Shown here piece after piece: positions 18,182 to 26,336 of a stretch of 64,000 nucleotides of DNA; positions within the stretch are counted from its first letter, which is position 1; the number at the start of each line of letters is the position of its first letter. Made by a program: the position numbers and the translations under genes. This DNA is from DAOULY01 sp034414595 (GTDB lineage Bacteria; Chloroflexota; Dehalococcoidia; SZUA-161; JAUWZY01), in contig DAOULY010000016.1 in NCBI GenBank assembly GCA_034414595.1, forward strand, positions 310,001 to 374,000. Direction: 5' to 3'. The notes beneath the pieces were generated by a model. That model made no database searches, was not told where the DNA came from, and saw only the letters and a program-made list of their open reading frames with translations.

Positions 18182-18474
18182 AAGATCCAGAGGCTCTACA
18201 AAATGACTGGGGACTGGAAGCCTGCAAAATTGAAAACTGTGCGTGGTCATGTTATGATAGCTATGCCCAAACGGGGTGCAAGTTGATGGAGGCTCGTCTG
18301 TCTTGGCTACAGCTAGGAATCTGAGCTAGCCTTTGACGGTTTCACGGCTGGGTAAAGGCACAGGGGGAGTAGGGTTGCATGTTGTGATGCTTGTCGCTGG
18401 CTTGGTAATCTTGCCCCTGTTGTATCTCGATGTAATTCACAAGCAGCTTGGCGCATCGATCCGGGAGCAGCCTT
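18119..18474 (+). other. Left flank of the inserted segment, no gene seen
   Basis: Frames here are short or lack ribosome sites. The tail (CCGGGAGCAGCCTT) provides the ribosome site for the flavoprotein gene at 18475. No promoter or hairpin stood out. Confidence 0.4.
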
Positions 18475-19941
18475 ATGACTACGCACAGATATGACCTGAT
18501 CGTTCTCGGCTCTGGCCCAGCGGGCGAAAAGGGCGCCGCACAGGCTGCCTACTTTGGCAGAAAAGTGGCCATGGTGGAGCGGGACTACTACTTAGGCGGC
18601 GCTGCAGCCAGCGCCACAGTACCCAGCAAGACCCTGCGCGAAACTGCGCTAGTGATATCTGGGCTAAGGGCACGCCGGCTGTACGGTGTCGATCTCTCCC
18701 TCAAGCGCCGGGCCACGGTGGAGGGCCTCCTCTATCACGAGAAAGTGGTAAAGGACGCCGAGTGCAGCCGAGTCGCAAACAACATGCTGCGACATAACGT
18801 GGATGTTTTTAAGGGCATGGGCTCGTTTGTGGACAGGCACACAATCAAGATCGAGGCCCGAGGCAAGGCGGATGAATTCCTCGAAGGTGATATCATCTTG
18901 ATCGCAACAGGTTCATCTCCGCGCCACCCCGACAACTTTCCCAAAGACCCCCGTATCTATGACTCGGACACCATTCTGCAGATCAAGGATATGCCCAAGA
19001 ATATGGTAGTGATTGGCGGTGGCGTTATCGGCTGCGAATACGCGTGCACCTTCGCTGCGCTGGGCATCGACCTCTCCCTGATCCACAACCGGGAGATCCT
19101 ATTGCCATTCCTAGACCGGGATATCTCCTTGGCACTCGAGAACAGCATGTCAAAGATGGGCATTAATCTGCTGATGCCCATGAACGTGGAGTCCTGCACA
19201 GCCAAGCCAAATGGGCTGGTGATTAAGCTCGATTCGGGGGAGGTCATCAAGATCGAGTCAGTGATGCTCGCGACGGGCCGCACCAGTAACACAAAGGCTC
19301 TGAACCTTGAGGCTGCTGGGATCACGCCCGGCAAGTACGGGGTGCTTGCGGTGGATGAAAATTACCAGGTCATCCACCCAGAGACCCGGAAGCCTGTGCC
19401 AGGCATATATGCCGCTGGCGACGTTATCGGTGCGCCCGCTCTAGCGTCGACTTCGATGGAACAGGCTCGCTTTGCCATGATCAAGGCATTCAACTTAGAA
19501 CCCTACAAGGAGCATGTGGCACCGATCCTGCCATTCGGCATTTACACCATTCCCGAGTGCTCAGGGGCAGGCAAGACCGAGGAAGACTGCGTGAAGGGTG
19601 AAATCGATTATGTGGTAGGCAAGGCTGGCTACAACCAGAACGCCCGCGGCATGATCATCGGCGACTACGACGGCTTCCTAAAACTGATCTTCCGGTTCGA
19701 CGACGACCTCAAACGGCCCATGAAGCTGCTGGGTGTGCATGTCATTGGCGAGATGGCCTCCGAATTAGGCCACATCGGCGTCAACGCTTTGATGATAGGC
19801 GCAGGCCACGATATATTCATTAACACCTGTTTTAACTATCCTACCCTTGGTGAACTCTACAAGTATGCCACGTACGACGCCATGGGCAGCAGGGCAAAGC
19901 GCTTGAAACGAAATAGCCCGTACGCGATCAGCGCAGCTTAA
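18475..19941 (+). CDS. Flavoprotein resembling soluble pyridine nucleotide transhydrogenase
   Basis: 488 residues of the two-dinucleotide-binding flavoprotein family. FAD motif GSGPAGEKGAAQAA (about 12-25), NAD(P) motif VVIGGGVIGCEYACTFAALG (about 177-196), second FAD contact GIYAAGDVIG (about 315), and a C-terminal dimer domain with FNYPTLGELYKYATYDAMGS. The redox cysteine pair of lipoamide dehydrogenase is missing: the usual GGxCxxxxCxPSK reads GGAAASATVPSK. That absence together with the FNYPT motif is shared with SthA, which moves hydride between NADPH and NAD; SthA retains one Cys where this protein has Ala. ATG 18475 is chosen for the GGGAGC site seven bases upstream. It lies in an inserted segment with a cNMP-binding gene. 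Confidence 0.75.
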   Translation: MTTHRYDLIVLGSGPAGEKGAAQAAYFGRKVAMVERDYYLGGAAASATVPSKTLRETALVISGLRARRLYGVDLSLKRRATVEGLLYHEKVVKDAECSRVANNMLRHNVDVFKGMGSFVDRHTIKIEARGKADEFLEGDIILIATGSSPRHPDNFPKDPRIYDSDTILQIKDMPKNMVVIGGGVIGCEYACTFAALGIDLSLIHNREILLPFLDRDISLALENSMSKMGINLLMPMNVESCTAKPNGLVIKLDSGEVIKIESVMLATGRTSNTKALNLEAAGITPGKYGVLAVDENYQVIHPETRKPVPGIYAAGDVIGAPALASTSMEQARFAMIKAFNLEPYKEHVAPILPFGIYTIPECSGAGKTEEDCVKGEIDYVVGKAGYNQNARGMIIGDYDGFLKLIFRFDDDLKRPMKLLGVHVIGEMASELGHIGVNALMIGAGHDIFINTCFNYPTLGELYKYATYDAMGSRAKRLKRNSPYAISAA

Positions 19942-20031
19942 GACATGTCATTGAACCTATCGCAAAGGGAAGGCAAGAAAGAGCAGCGGGAATTCCCATG
20001 TGAGCGGTGAAACAGCAGGAGGTATGCGGCA

Positions 20032-20490
20032 ATGGAAACGTTGAGACCTGAAGACCTTAAGGAAAACTCTATGTTCCAGAATTTAGATTCACGGGAGATG
20101 GGGAAGATAATGGAGCTGTCTGAAAGGAAAACCTATAGCACGGGCAGCTTTGTCTTCTCAGGAGGCGAGGAAGCAAGGCAGCTTTTCCTTGTAGAGAAGG
20201 GGCTAGTGGGCATCATTGTACAGTTAAGGCCTACGACCCAGCTGACCGTATCGACTGAGTCCAGGGGAGGAATTCTTGGCTGGTCTGCTTTAGTACCTCC
20301 TCACAGCTATACGGCTTCAGCCAAGTGCTTTGAACAGTGTGAACTGCTTGCCTTCGAGGGGGCGAAGTTGCGAGAATTTTGCTACCGAGAGCCTGACGTA
20401 GGTGTCAAGATCATGGAAGGACTTGCCCACCTCATCGCGGTGCGGCTTAGTAGCACCAACCTTAAAATGTTGGAAGCCATGTGGAAGTAG
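20032..20490 (+). CDS. Single-domain cyclic-nucleotide-binding protein
   Basis: A 152-residue CRP-like beta-roll without a DNA-binding domain. SGGEEARQLFLVEKGLVGI corresponds to the beta-barrel GxxxxxLxxIxxG region, and GWSALVPPHSYTASAKCFEQCELLAF to the phosphate-binding cassette plus the following strand, with Ser in place of the usual Arg before the TA pair. An excellent AGGAGGT lies eight bases before the ATG. It follows the transhydrogenase-like gene by 90 bases and precedes the adenylate cyclase, so it may be a cAMP-responsive partner of the flavoprotein. Ligand binding is inferred. Confidence 0.8.
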   Translation: METLRPEDLKENSMFQNLDSREMGKIMELSERKTYSTGSFVFSGGEEARQLFLVEKGLVGIIVQLRPTTQLTVSTESRGGILGWSALVPPHSYTASAKCFEQCELLAFEGAKLREFCYREPDVGVKIMEGLAHLIAVRLSSTNLKMLEAMWK

Positions 20491-20510
20491 CCCGCTGCTT
20501 TTATGGAGTC

Positions 20511-20668
20511 TGGGGTAGATTCTTCCAGCGATGTCTTCGCCGTGGGAGACTCGGGCGCCATCCTGCATTATCTGGAGCAAGCACCATGAGCTGGACTAAC
20601 CTTGATCAGGGCGATAGATGCCGCTGCTGACCGGACTGGGCAGGCACCGTCGGCGGCTGCTGCGGCAT
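20511..20668 (+). repeat. Right copy of ~157-bp direct repeat
   Basis: Contains the last partial propeller repeat (GGAGTCTGGGGTAG onward), the HYLEQAP end and stop, and the first codons of the intact adenylate cyclase. With the left copy at 17962-18118 it brackets a 2.4-kb insert. The simplest history is a tandem duplication or recombination event that placed the flavoprotein/cNMP genes between FecR and cyclase genes. Confidence 0.85.
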
Positions 20669-22438
20669 ACCGCTATAGTGCTGGGAGTGGGTGTTGCCTT
20701 CGCTCTGATTACACTGCTGCAGCCCTTCGCCAGCCTCAACTGGCGCCTCTCGGACCAGCTATTTCTCTCCGAACCTGCGTCCCCCAATATAGTCATCGTT
20801 GCCATCGATGATGAGAGCCTTGCCCAATACGGGAGGCTGAGCGAGTGGCCACGCTCCCTCCATGCCCAGGCTATCACCAATCTTAGCCAAGCCGGAGCGA
20901 GGGCTATAGGAATCGATGTCCTCTTCGCTGAAGCTTCAGCCGATGATGCTGTCCTGGCTGATGCTATTTCAGAAGCGGGCAATGTCGTGCTCCCTGCTGT
21001 GGGCATTAACCTATCCCTAACGGATTCGAAATTCATCTGCGAGGATTTTCTAATGCCTCCCTCTTCTCTTCAGCAGGCGGCCAATGCTATCGGGCACGCT
21101 AACCTGGTGCCTGATGGAGATGGAGTAGTGCGTCGGCTGCCCCTGGTAGCTTCAGACCTGAGCGAAAAGGAGTATCCCAGCTTTCCCGTGGCCTTGCTAT
21201 ATACCTTCTTCGAGCAACCACTCCCGGAAAGCTATCCCCTCGCTGATGGCAAGCTCCATCTGCTCGATCGTGATATCCCGGTGGATGGGACGAAGAGCAT
21301 GCGCATCAACTATGTGGGTGGCCCCGGGGCCTTCCTCCGTCTCTCCTATAAGGACGTGATCGAGGGGAATTTCGACCCAGAGGTGGTGAAACATAAGATA
21401 GTCCTGGTGGGTATGACCGCCACAGGCGCCACTGACACCTGGACGGTGCCTGTATCTGCGGATAAGATGCCCGGCGTTGAGATATACGCCAATGCTATGG
21501 ATACCATCCTCACGCAACGGTTCTTAGTAGGGGGGGCCAACTGGGTCAGCTTCCTGGTCACGCTGTTTTTTGTAGCTATCTCTGGCTTCTCCCTCCCCAG
21601 GTTGAGTCTAAAGCTGGGGGGAGTACTCGTATCTGGTCTTTTCCTCGGCTGCGTCATCCTGACCTTCCTCGCTTTTGACAGGGGTTACCTCTTCAATATG
21701 ATGTACACCTTGATGTCCTTACCAATTGTCTATGTTACTGCGGTCCTGTGCCGAATTATCGCTGAGCAATCAGACCGCCGCGAGGTCAGGGGCCTTTTCG
21801 GCAGGTATGTCTCTCCGGAGGTTGCGGGAGCTCTGCTCAAGCTCAGCGATCGTGGTGAGCTGAAGCTGGGGGGTGAGCAGAGGGAGGTTACCGTTCTGTT
21901 TGCTGATGCGCGTGGCTTTACCGAGCTCGGTGGGAGCCTACCAACCCAGGATGTGGTGAACGTGCTTAATGCCTATTTTGCGGTGCTTATTGAGCGCATT
22001 ACAGCTAACGGAGGCATGGTCAATAAATTTGCCGGAGACGACATCATGGCGGTGTGGAACGCCCCGCAGACTCAGGCGGACCATCCCTTGCTGGCAGTGA
22101 AAGCTGCCTTCATGGCTCAGCAGGCGATCGCTGAAATGCAAAGCAGGAACCCTGAGCTGGCCAAGGTGGAGTTTGGCGTTGGGATCAATACCGGCGAGGC
22201 GATGGCCGGCAGCATGGGATCTCCGGGGAGGTCAGAGTATACCGTCATCGGCGACACGGTGAATCTGGCTTCCCGTATTTGCAGTGCCGCACCTGGTAGG
22301 CATATCTGGATTGGTGCCCAAACTTATGAAGCGGTGAAGGATAAGGTGAGCGTTAACGAGCTTGAGCCGCAGCGGTTCAAGGGAAAGAGCGAACCCGTAC
22401 CAGTATTTGAACTGGTTGCGATCATAGACAGGGAGTAG
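20618..22438 (+). CDS. CHASE2-domain class III adenylate cyclase
   Basis: 606-residue membrane receptor that makes cAMP. An N-terminal helix (about 17-35) leads to an extracytoplasmic CHASE2 sensor (about 40-300; NIVIVAIDDESLAQYGR, AIGIDVLFAEAS, KIVLVGMTATGATD, PGVEIYANAMDTIL). Three membrane helices (about 305-385) connect to the cytosolic cyclase domain (about 400-600). Catalytic features are intact: first metal Asp in VLFADARGFTEL, substrate Lys and second Asp in NKFAGDDIMAVW, and transition-state residues in VIGDTVNLASRI. The CHASE2 ligand is unknown. The FecR-type surface protein upstream and the cNMP protein form its likely signalling context. The ribosome site is weak (AGGG ten bases upstream). 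Confidence 0.93.
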   Translation: MPLLTGLGRHRRRLLRHTAIVLGVGVAFALITLLQPFASLNWRLSDQLFLSEPASPNIVIVAIDDESLAQYGRLSEWPRSLHAQAITNLSQAGARAIGIDVLFAEASADDAVLADAISEAGNVVLPAVGINLSLTDSKFICEDFLMPPSSLQQAANAIGHANLVPDGDGVVRRLPLVASDLSEKEYPSFPVALLYTFFEQPLPESYPLADGKLHLLDRDIPVDGTKSMRINYVGGPGAFLRLSYKDVIEGNFDPEVVKHKIVLVGMTATGATDTWTVPVSADKMPGVEIYANAMDTILTQRFLVGGANWVSFLVTLFFVAISGFSLPRLSLKLGGVLVSGLFLGCVILTFLAFDRGYLFNMMYTLMSLPIVYVTAVLCRIIAEQSDRREVRGLFGRYVSPEVAGALLKLSDRGELKLGGEQREVTVLFADARGFTELGGSLPTQDVVNVLNAYFAVLIERITANGGMVNKFAGDDIMAVWNAPQTQADHPLLAVKAAFMAQQAIAEMQSRNPELAKVEFGVGINTGEAMAGSMGSPGRSEYTVIGDTVNLASRICSAAPGRHIWIGAQTYEAVKDKVSVNELEPQRFKGKSEPVPVFELVAIIDRE

Positions 22439-22633
22439 CATGCCTCTCTGTCATTCCAAACACCAAGAGGCCTGAGCCGCATCCTCAACATACCAACGCA
22501 TAGATCATCGAAAAAGTCATACCTCTCGCCCACGATGGTGGGCCTAAGTGGGCGTTACCAAGAACTTTCATCCTTGGCGCTTAGCCCCTCCTGTCTGCAT
22601 AGAGCCATTCCAGTAGGGACTGCTCTACCCCCA
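22439..22633. other. Intergenic region with dispersed repeat
   Basis: Lies between the convergent cyclase and steroid-reductase genes. It contains one copy of a ~53-bp dispersed repeat (22535-22587). No clear terminator with a T-run was seen. Confidence 0.4.
22535..22587 (+). repeat. Dispersed ~53-bp repeat, copy 1
   Basis: ATGGTGGGCCTAAGTGGGCG, then TACCAAGAACTTTCATCCTT and TTAGCC. It matches 29148-29198 at roughly four bases in five, always in intergenic DNA. A fragment of the same theme (CTAAGTGGACGG) appears near 27822. Type of element unknown. Confidence 0.55.
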
Positions 22634-23401
22634 CTACCATAGCCCTGGCACCAGCGACTTGCGTTCCGACGGATAATCTGGAAAGTGTTCCCGGTACCAG
22701 GCATGGTGGGATCGAGCACGGGGTACTAAGTTGGCAGCCGTCCAAATAGCGAATGCCAAGCCGGGCAGCGACCAGGTCGCCACAGCCCAGCCTGTCCAAA
22801 TGACGATCTCACCGAAGTAATTAGGGCAGGATATCCAGCGATATAGCTCGCCATAGGGTATCTTGTAACCATACTCACTAGCGTTGCGTAAGTTGCGAAG
22901 TGTCTGATCCGCTCGACGGTTAACAATGAAACCAAAGAGGAAAAGCACCACTCCAATGATAAAGCGTGGGTCTCCAAGCCATTCGTTTGCGTAGCCACCA
23001 GAGAAAGTGAAGAGGTAGCGTCCGTTGAGATAGCCATTCACTGCGTTGAACAGAAGTGCGAAACTCATGACGACGAGCGGCATTCGCCTGGTACTGTCTC
23101 TTATGCCGAAGGGGTAGATGAAAGCCCGGTGTAGATAATGCACTTCCCACAACCCTAAAAAGACCAGCGCCGTAGCCGTATTTGCGTTGTTGCCAAGCAC
23201 GAAGCATGCAGCAAATACAAGCGGGGCCGGTGCTTCCATAATCACCCAACCCATTTTGTTGCCCACGGTGTGACCCCAACCGCTGCGAGTGTGACGGCCA
23301 TATGGGGCAACAACAAAGAGCAGTGTGAAGAAGACTCCCACCGCTAATAAGAACCAGCCTATTATGAGGCCATTGAAAAACCCTTGTTCACTCACAATCA
23401 C
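22634..23401 (-). CDS. Steroid 5-alpha-reductase family membrane protein
   Basis: A 255-residue polytopic membrane enzyme (about six helices) closely patterned on eukaryotic SRD5A1/DET2, which reduce the 4,5 double bond of 3-oxo-delta-4 steroids with NADPH. Matching stretches are VHYLHRAFIYPF (about 90-101), FNAVNGYLNGRYL, DPRFIIGVVLFLFGF, LRNASEYGYKIPYGELYRWI, SCPNYFGEIVIWTGWA and, at the C-terminus, RARSHHAWYREHFPDYPSER. The NADPH-binding Asn/Arg/His residues in these motifs are kept. It overlaps the downstream end of the SDR gene by four bases, so the two are co-translated. The true substrate in this bacterium may be a sterol-like lipid or a 2-enoyl chain. Confidence 0.88.
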   Translation of the reverse strand: MIVSEQGFFNGLIIGWFLLAVGVFFTLLFVVAPYGRHTRSGWGHTVGNKMGWVIMEAPAPLVFAACFVLGNNANTATALVFLGLWEVHYLHRAFIYPFGIRDSTRRMPLVVMSFALLFNAVNGYLNGRYLFTFSGGYANEWLGDPRFIIGVVLFLFGFIVNRRADQTLRNLRNASEYGYKIPYGELYRWISCPNYFGEIVIWTGWAVATWSLPGLAFAIWTAANLVPRARSHHAWYREHFPDYPSERKSLVPGLW

Positions 23402-24405
23402 TCCGTGGATTCTGGCTTTAATGAATGGGCAAGTTGGCCGTCATCATCGAACCACCGAAATGTGTCGACAATTGTTTCCCGAAACGGGCGTGCATAGTAG
23501 TCAAGTTCCCGGGTCGCTTTTTCGTGGCTTATATTACGATTACTCCGCAGTGCCCTGATAGAAACGCTGGTGTAAAGCGGTCTCCTTCCAGCCATGCGGT
23601 CAAAAGCGGTAACAATCGGGGCGCCAAGACGGGCTAGCCACATGGGGCAGACGAAACGAGGTGCCCGGACGCCGGTAATTTCCTCGACCATGGCCGCCAG
23701 ATCACGCAGCGATACCCAGTGGCCCGACAGGATGTACTTAGCACTCAATGGCGCCCGTTCTTCTGCTCGCATCGCCCCTTCAACAACATCACGGACATCT
23801 ACCCAGTCGAATCCTCCAGCGACCAGAGCAGGTAGCCTGCGATGGGCGAGGGCTAACAGAGCCTCACCAAAGTGAGACAACTGGTAGTCATGAGGACCGA
23901 TGATCCCCGTTGGACTAATGACAATAGCATCCAGTCCCTGTTCAATCCCCTTGTACACTTCTTTCTCGCCGTCCGCTTTGGAGCGATCATAAGGCGGGCA
24001 GCCTTGGGATTCTACCAGTGGACGTGTTTCATCAATCGGGAGGTTCATAGGCTCTTGTTCTAGGGCATGGATTGAGCTGAAGTGGACAAGGCGATGTACC
24101 CCACAACGGAGACATGCCTCGACGACATTTCGGGTACCGATCACGTTGACCCGCTCAAGTTGTGGCCGGCGAGCCATCGATAACGAGATATCGACAGCCA
24201 GGTGGTAGACCACCTCGGCACCATCGAACGCACGGCACAAGGACTCCGAGTCACAAATATCGCCCTGAACTGTTTCGACATCCAGTCCCTCTATTGCTTG
24301 CCTGTGTTCATGGAGCAGAGCGCGCACCGGGCGACCGCGGGCAAGCAGGGCACGCACGAGATTAGCACCGACATGCCCGCCGGCACCAGTTACTACCACT
24401 GTCAT
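23398..24405 (-). CDS. Extended SDR, 3-beta-hydroxysteroid dehydrogenase/epimerase-like
   Basis: 335 residues. The NAD-binding motif TGAGGHVGANLVRAL opens the protein. The catalytic Tyr-x3-Lys is in YDRSKADGEK near residue 140 and Ser in HFSSIHALEQ near 115. FDWVDVRDVVEGAMRAEE matches 3-beta-HSD and HpnA-type sugar epimerases. Pairing with the 5-alpha-reductase gene (four-base overlap) favours a steroid or lipid oxidoreductase role over a sugar role, but that is inference from context. Confidence 0.82.
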   Translation of the reverse strand: MTVVVTGAGGHVGANLVRALLARGRPVRALLHEHRQAIEGLDVETVQGDICDSESLCRAFDGAEVVYHLAVDISLSMARRPQLERVNVIGTRNVVEACLRCGVHRLVHFSSIHALEQEPMNLPIDETRPLVESQGCPPYDRSKADGEKEVYKGIEQGLDAIVISPTGIIGPHDYQLSHFGEALLALAHRRLPALVAGGFDWVDVRDVVEGAMRAEERAPLSAKYILSGHWVSLRDLAAMVEEITGVRAPRFVCPMWLARLGAPIVTAFDRMAGRRPLYTSVSIRALRSNRNISHEKATRELDYYARPFRETIVDTFRWFDDDGQLAHSLKPESTE

Positions 24406-24495
24406 TTGCGCCCTATTATATCACCCGTGGCGGAAGAATACCTGCGGTCACCCCTGAAGGCTGCTCAAAACAAGCCTTGCCGTTTTGCCGTGAAC

Positions 24496-24558
24496 GGGAT
24501 AGGGGCATTCAGTACCTCTCGAGACGGATTTACCTGGCTGACACAAGATGGATTTTTA
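24496..24558 (+). repeat. 63-bp direct repeat, left flank of AT-rich insert
   Basis: Begins GGGATAGGGGCATTCAGTAC and contains GATTTACCTGGCTGACACAA followed by GATGG and a T-run. It matches 26256-26318 with about nine differences. The pair flanks the AT-rich genes 24644-26154. Confidence 0.8.
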
Positions 24559-24643
24559 TTAATTAGATGGTTCTATTTGCTTTTGGGTGTTAAGCATTTA
24601 TAATGTCTCCTGTGATTAATTCATAAGTATAAGGAGATGATAA

Positions 24644-25162
24644 ATGGAAGCGTATCTTCTTAGAATCTTTCAAGAACAAGTAAGACTTCAATGTGAATTT
24701 GCGATTCGTGCTGCTCATGGAATGGATGATGAAATACGTAGTGATAGTATGGATATAAAAGTAGTTTTCTATCATATCCAGAATCTTTTGAATGCAGTTG
24801 CTAACATATCGAAAGCTCTTTGGGGTAGTGGAGGAAAGAAAGCTGATGAACGCAAAGAGCTTCGAGAAAGTATAAATGTGACAGATTCTTCTCCATTGCG
24901 TGAAGTTAACGTGCGAAATCATTTTGAACATTTTGACCAAAGGATTGATCAATGGTGGGAAAAATCTTCTAATCATATTTATATTGACCTTAATACTTGT
25001 GGCGTAGTGTGTGCTGATGAATATTGTGTATTTCGTAACTTTGATCCCCAAACAATAGAAGTTGTATTTTGGGGCGATAAATTCAACATTCAGGTTATTA
25101 TCAATGAAATTCAACGTATTTTACCTTTATTAATAATTGAGACTGAAAAACCTTATTGGTAG
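24644..25162 (+). CDS. Hypothetical AT-rich protein with HEPN-like Rx4H motif
   Basis: 172 residues, not assigned to a named family. An N-terminal helical half (about 1-75; QVRLQCEFAIRAAHGMDDEI, FYHIQNLLNAVANISKALWG) is followed by VRNHFEHFDQRIDQWWEKS (about 91-109). RNHFEH fits the Rx4-6H signature of HEPN ribonucleases, and the flanking helices fit the all-alpha HEPN fold. The C-terminal third is beta-like (TIEVVFWGDKFNIQVII). An exact AAGGAGATGATAA precedes the ATG. Base composition is much more AT-rich than neighbours, which suggests horizontal acquisition. HEPN proteins are often toxins or anti-phage effectors; the assignment is a motif-level guess. Confidence 0.6.
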   Translation: MEAYLLRIFQEQVRLQCEFAIRAAHGMDDEIRSDSMDIKVVFYHIQNLLNAVANISKALWGSGGKKADERKELRESINVTDSSPLREVNVRNHFEHFDQRIDQWWEKSSNHIYIDLNTCGVVCADEYCVFRNFDPQTIEVVFWGDKFNIQVIINEIQRILPLLIIETEKPYW

Positions 25163-25182
25163 GAACAAAGATATATTCTTTT

Positions 25183-25476
25183 ATGGGTAAGATAGCTTTA
25201 AGCTTTTTTATTACTGTTCTAATAGGAATACCTTGGACTATGTTGATATATACACTGATAGACAAATCTAATAATGTTACTACAGACATAATTTATTCAA
25301 TCTTTCATGTTAGTGGTCTTATTGCTATCTTTGTTGTGACCTGCCCCCCAAAAACTAGTCCAGGTAAAATGTTAGACTTGGGCTTGATTGGGAGCCAGTC
25401 ATTCCAACCTAATGCTGAAGTAAAAAGCATAGCAGCCCTGAGATTATCTACGATGGAGCTAACTGGCAAAACATGA
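25183..25476 (+). CDS. Small two-helix membrane protein
   Basis: About 97 residues. ATG 25183 opens MGKIALSFFITVLIGIPWTM, a strong membrane helix, with a second at about 38-58 (IIYSIFHVSGLIAIFVVTC). A hydrophilic tail follows (SPGKMLDLGLIGSQSFQPNA). Composition shifts from very AT-rich to moderate within the gene near 25340, so its 3' part may come from a different source than the 5' part. No family recognised. It sits between the HEPN-like gene and a TrkA-C protein on the same strand. Confidence 0.5.
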   Translation: MGKIALSFFITVLIGIPWTMLIYTLIDKSNNVTTDIIYSIFHVSGLIAIFVVTCPPKTSPGKMLDLGLIGSQSFQPNAEVKSIAALRLSTMELTGKT

Positions 25477-25491
25477 ATTGGGAGGCGGAAT

Positions 25492-26154
25492 ATGGCTTAT
25501 GTAGGCATTTTACTAATTACTATACTGGTATCTTTCATCATTGTTCGTATAGGAGGCTTTGCACTTCAGCTAACTGGCATAGAGCCCGACATAGCTAATT
25601 TCCAGGCGTTATCTGCTTTCTCGGGAACTGGCTTTACTACAACAGAAGCCGAACGCGTGGTACTGAATAGAACGAGGCGCCGTATTGTAACAATTCTCAT
25701 TATTCTGGGAAATGCCGGCCTGGTCACTATAATCGCCACACTGGTCGCATCTTTTACTCAAGTAAGCGGTTACGGTTGGTTTTTTATTCGCTTAGCCATA
25801 ATAATTGTCAGTATCATTGTCCTCTATCGCCTCATTATGAGAAGCCGGGTTGGCAATATAATTCTTAGCTGGTTTCGTAAACCATTGATGAACCGAATTA
25901 TTAGGGAAGCGCCGGCAATCGAAGAAATATTCTATATGGGGGACTGGGGTATTAACCTTGTCATGATGACGGGGAAATCGAAGAACATCGGCTTATCTTT
26001 GGCTGATGTTACAACAGAAGAGGACATAGAAATTCTTGCTGTAGATAGGGCCGGCGCTACCCTTACTAGACCCAGTAGCGAAGAGAAGATCGTGGAAGGC
26101 GACAGGCTTCTGGTTTATGGGAATAGACGGTCTTTGAAACGACTTTTGGGCTAG
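25492..26154 (+). CDS. Membrane protein with C-terminal TrkA-C (RCK-C) domain
   Basis: 220 residues. Three N-terminal membrane helices (about 3-25, 62-87, 95-115) surround the conserved loop FSGTGFTTTEAERVVLNRTRRR. A cytosolic RCK-C domain occupies about residues 150-220 (IGLSLADVTTEEDIEILAVDRAG, then VEGDRLLVYGNRRSLKRLL). RCK-C domains bind small ligands such as cyclic dinucleotides and gate ion transport. A good GGGAGGCGG lies before the ATG. It lies inside the segment flanked by 63-bp repeats, but its composition is closer to the chromosome than that of the HEPN-like gene. Confidence 0.8.
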   Translation: MAYVGILLITILVSFIIVRIGGFALQLTGIEPDIANFQALSAFSGTGFTTTEAERVVLNRTRRRIVTILIILGNAGLVTIIATLVASFTQVSGYGWFFIRLAIIIVSIIVLYRLIMRSRVGNIILSWFRKPLMNRIIREAPAIEEIFYMGDWGINLVMMTGKSKNIGLSLADVTTEEDIEILAVDRAGATLTRPSSEEKIVEGDRLLVYGNRRSLKRLLG

Positions 26155-26255
26155 TGATCCGTGGGGAGGCTCTTCTGTTAAAGGACCTATCCAAATTGGC
26201 AAAGGGAGAGAATGTTCCAAGTGTTTTACTAATAGGCAGAGGCCGATATTGGGAT

Positions 26256-26318
26256 GGGATGGAGGTATTCAATACCTCTTGAGATGGATTTACCTGGCTG
26301 ACACAAGATGGTTTTTTG
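26256..26318 (+). repeat. 63-bp direct repeat, right flank of AT-rich insert
   Basis: Same element as at 24496-24558, same orientation. In this copy GAGGTATT-C-AATACCTC is a perfect palindrome and is followed by TACCTGGCTGACACAAGATGG and six T residues. It could be a small mobile repeat with terminator-like structure rather than a target duplication. Confidence 0.8.
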
Positions 26319-26336
26319 TTCAAGTTCGAATCTTGC

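Noticed and set aside
18052..18324. 90-codon plus-strand ORF after the FecR gene
   Set aside because: It is a different frame of the duplicated cyclase start and continues into unrelated sequence without conserved features.
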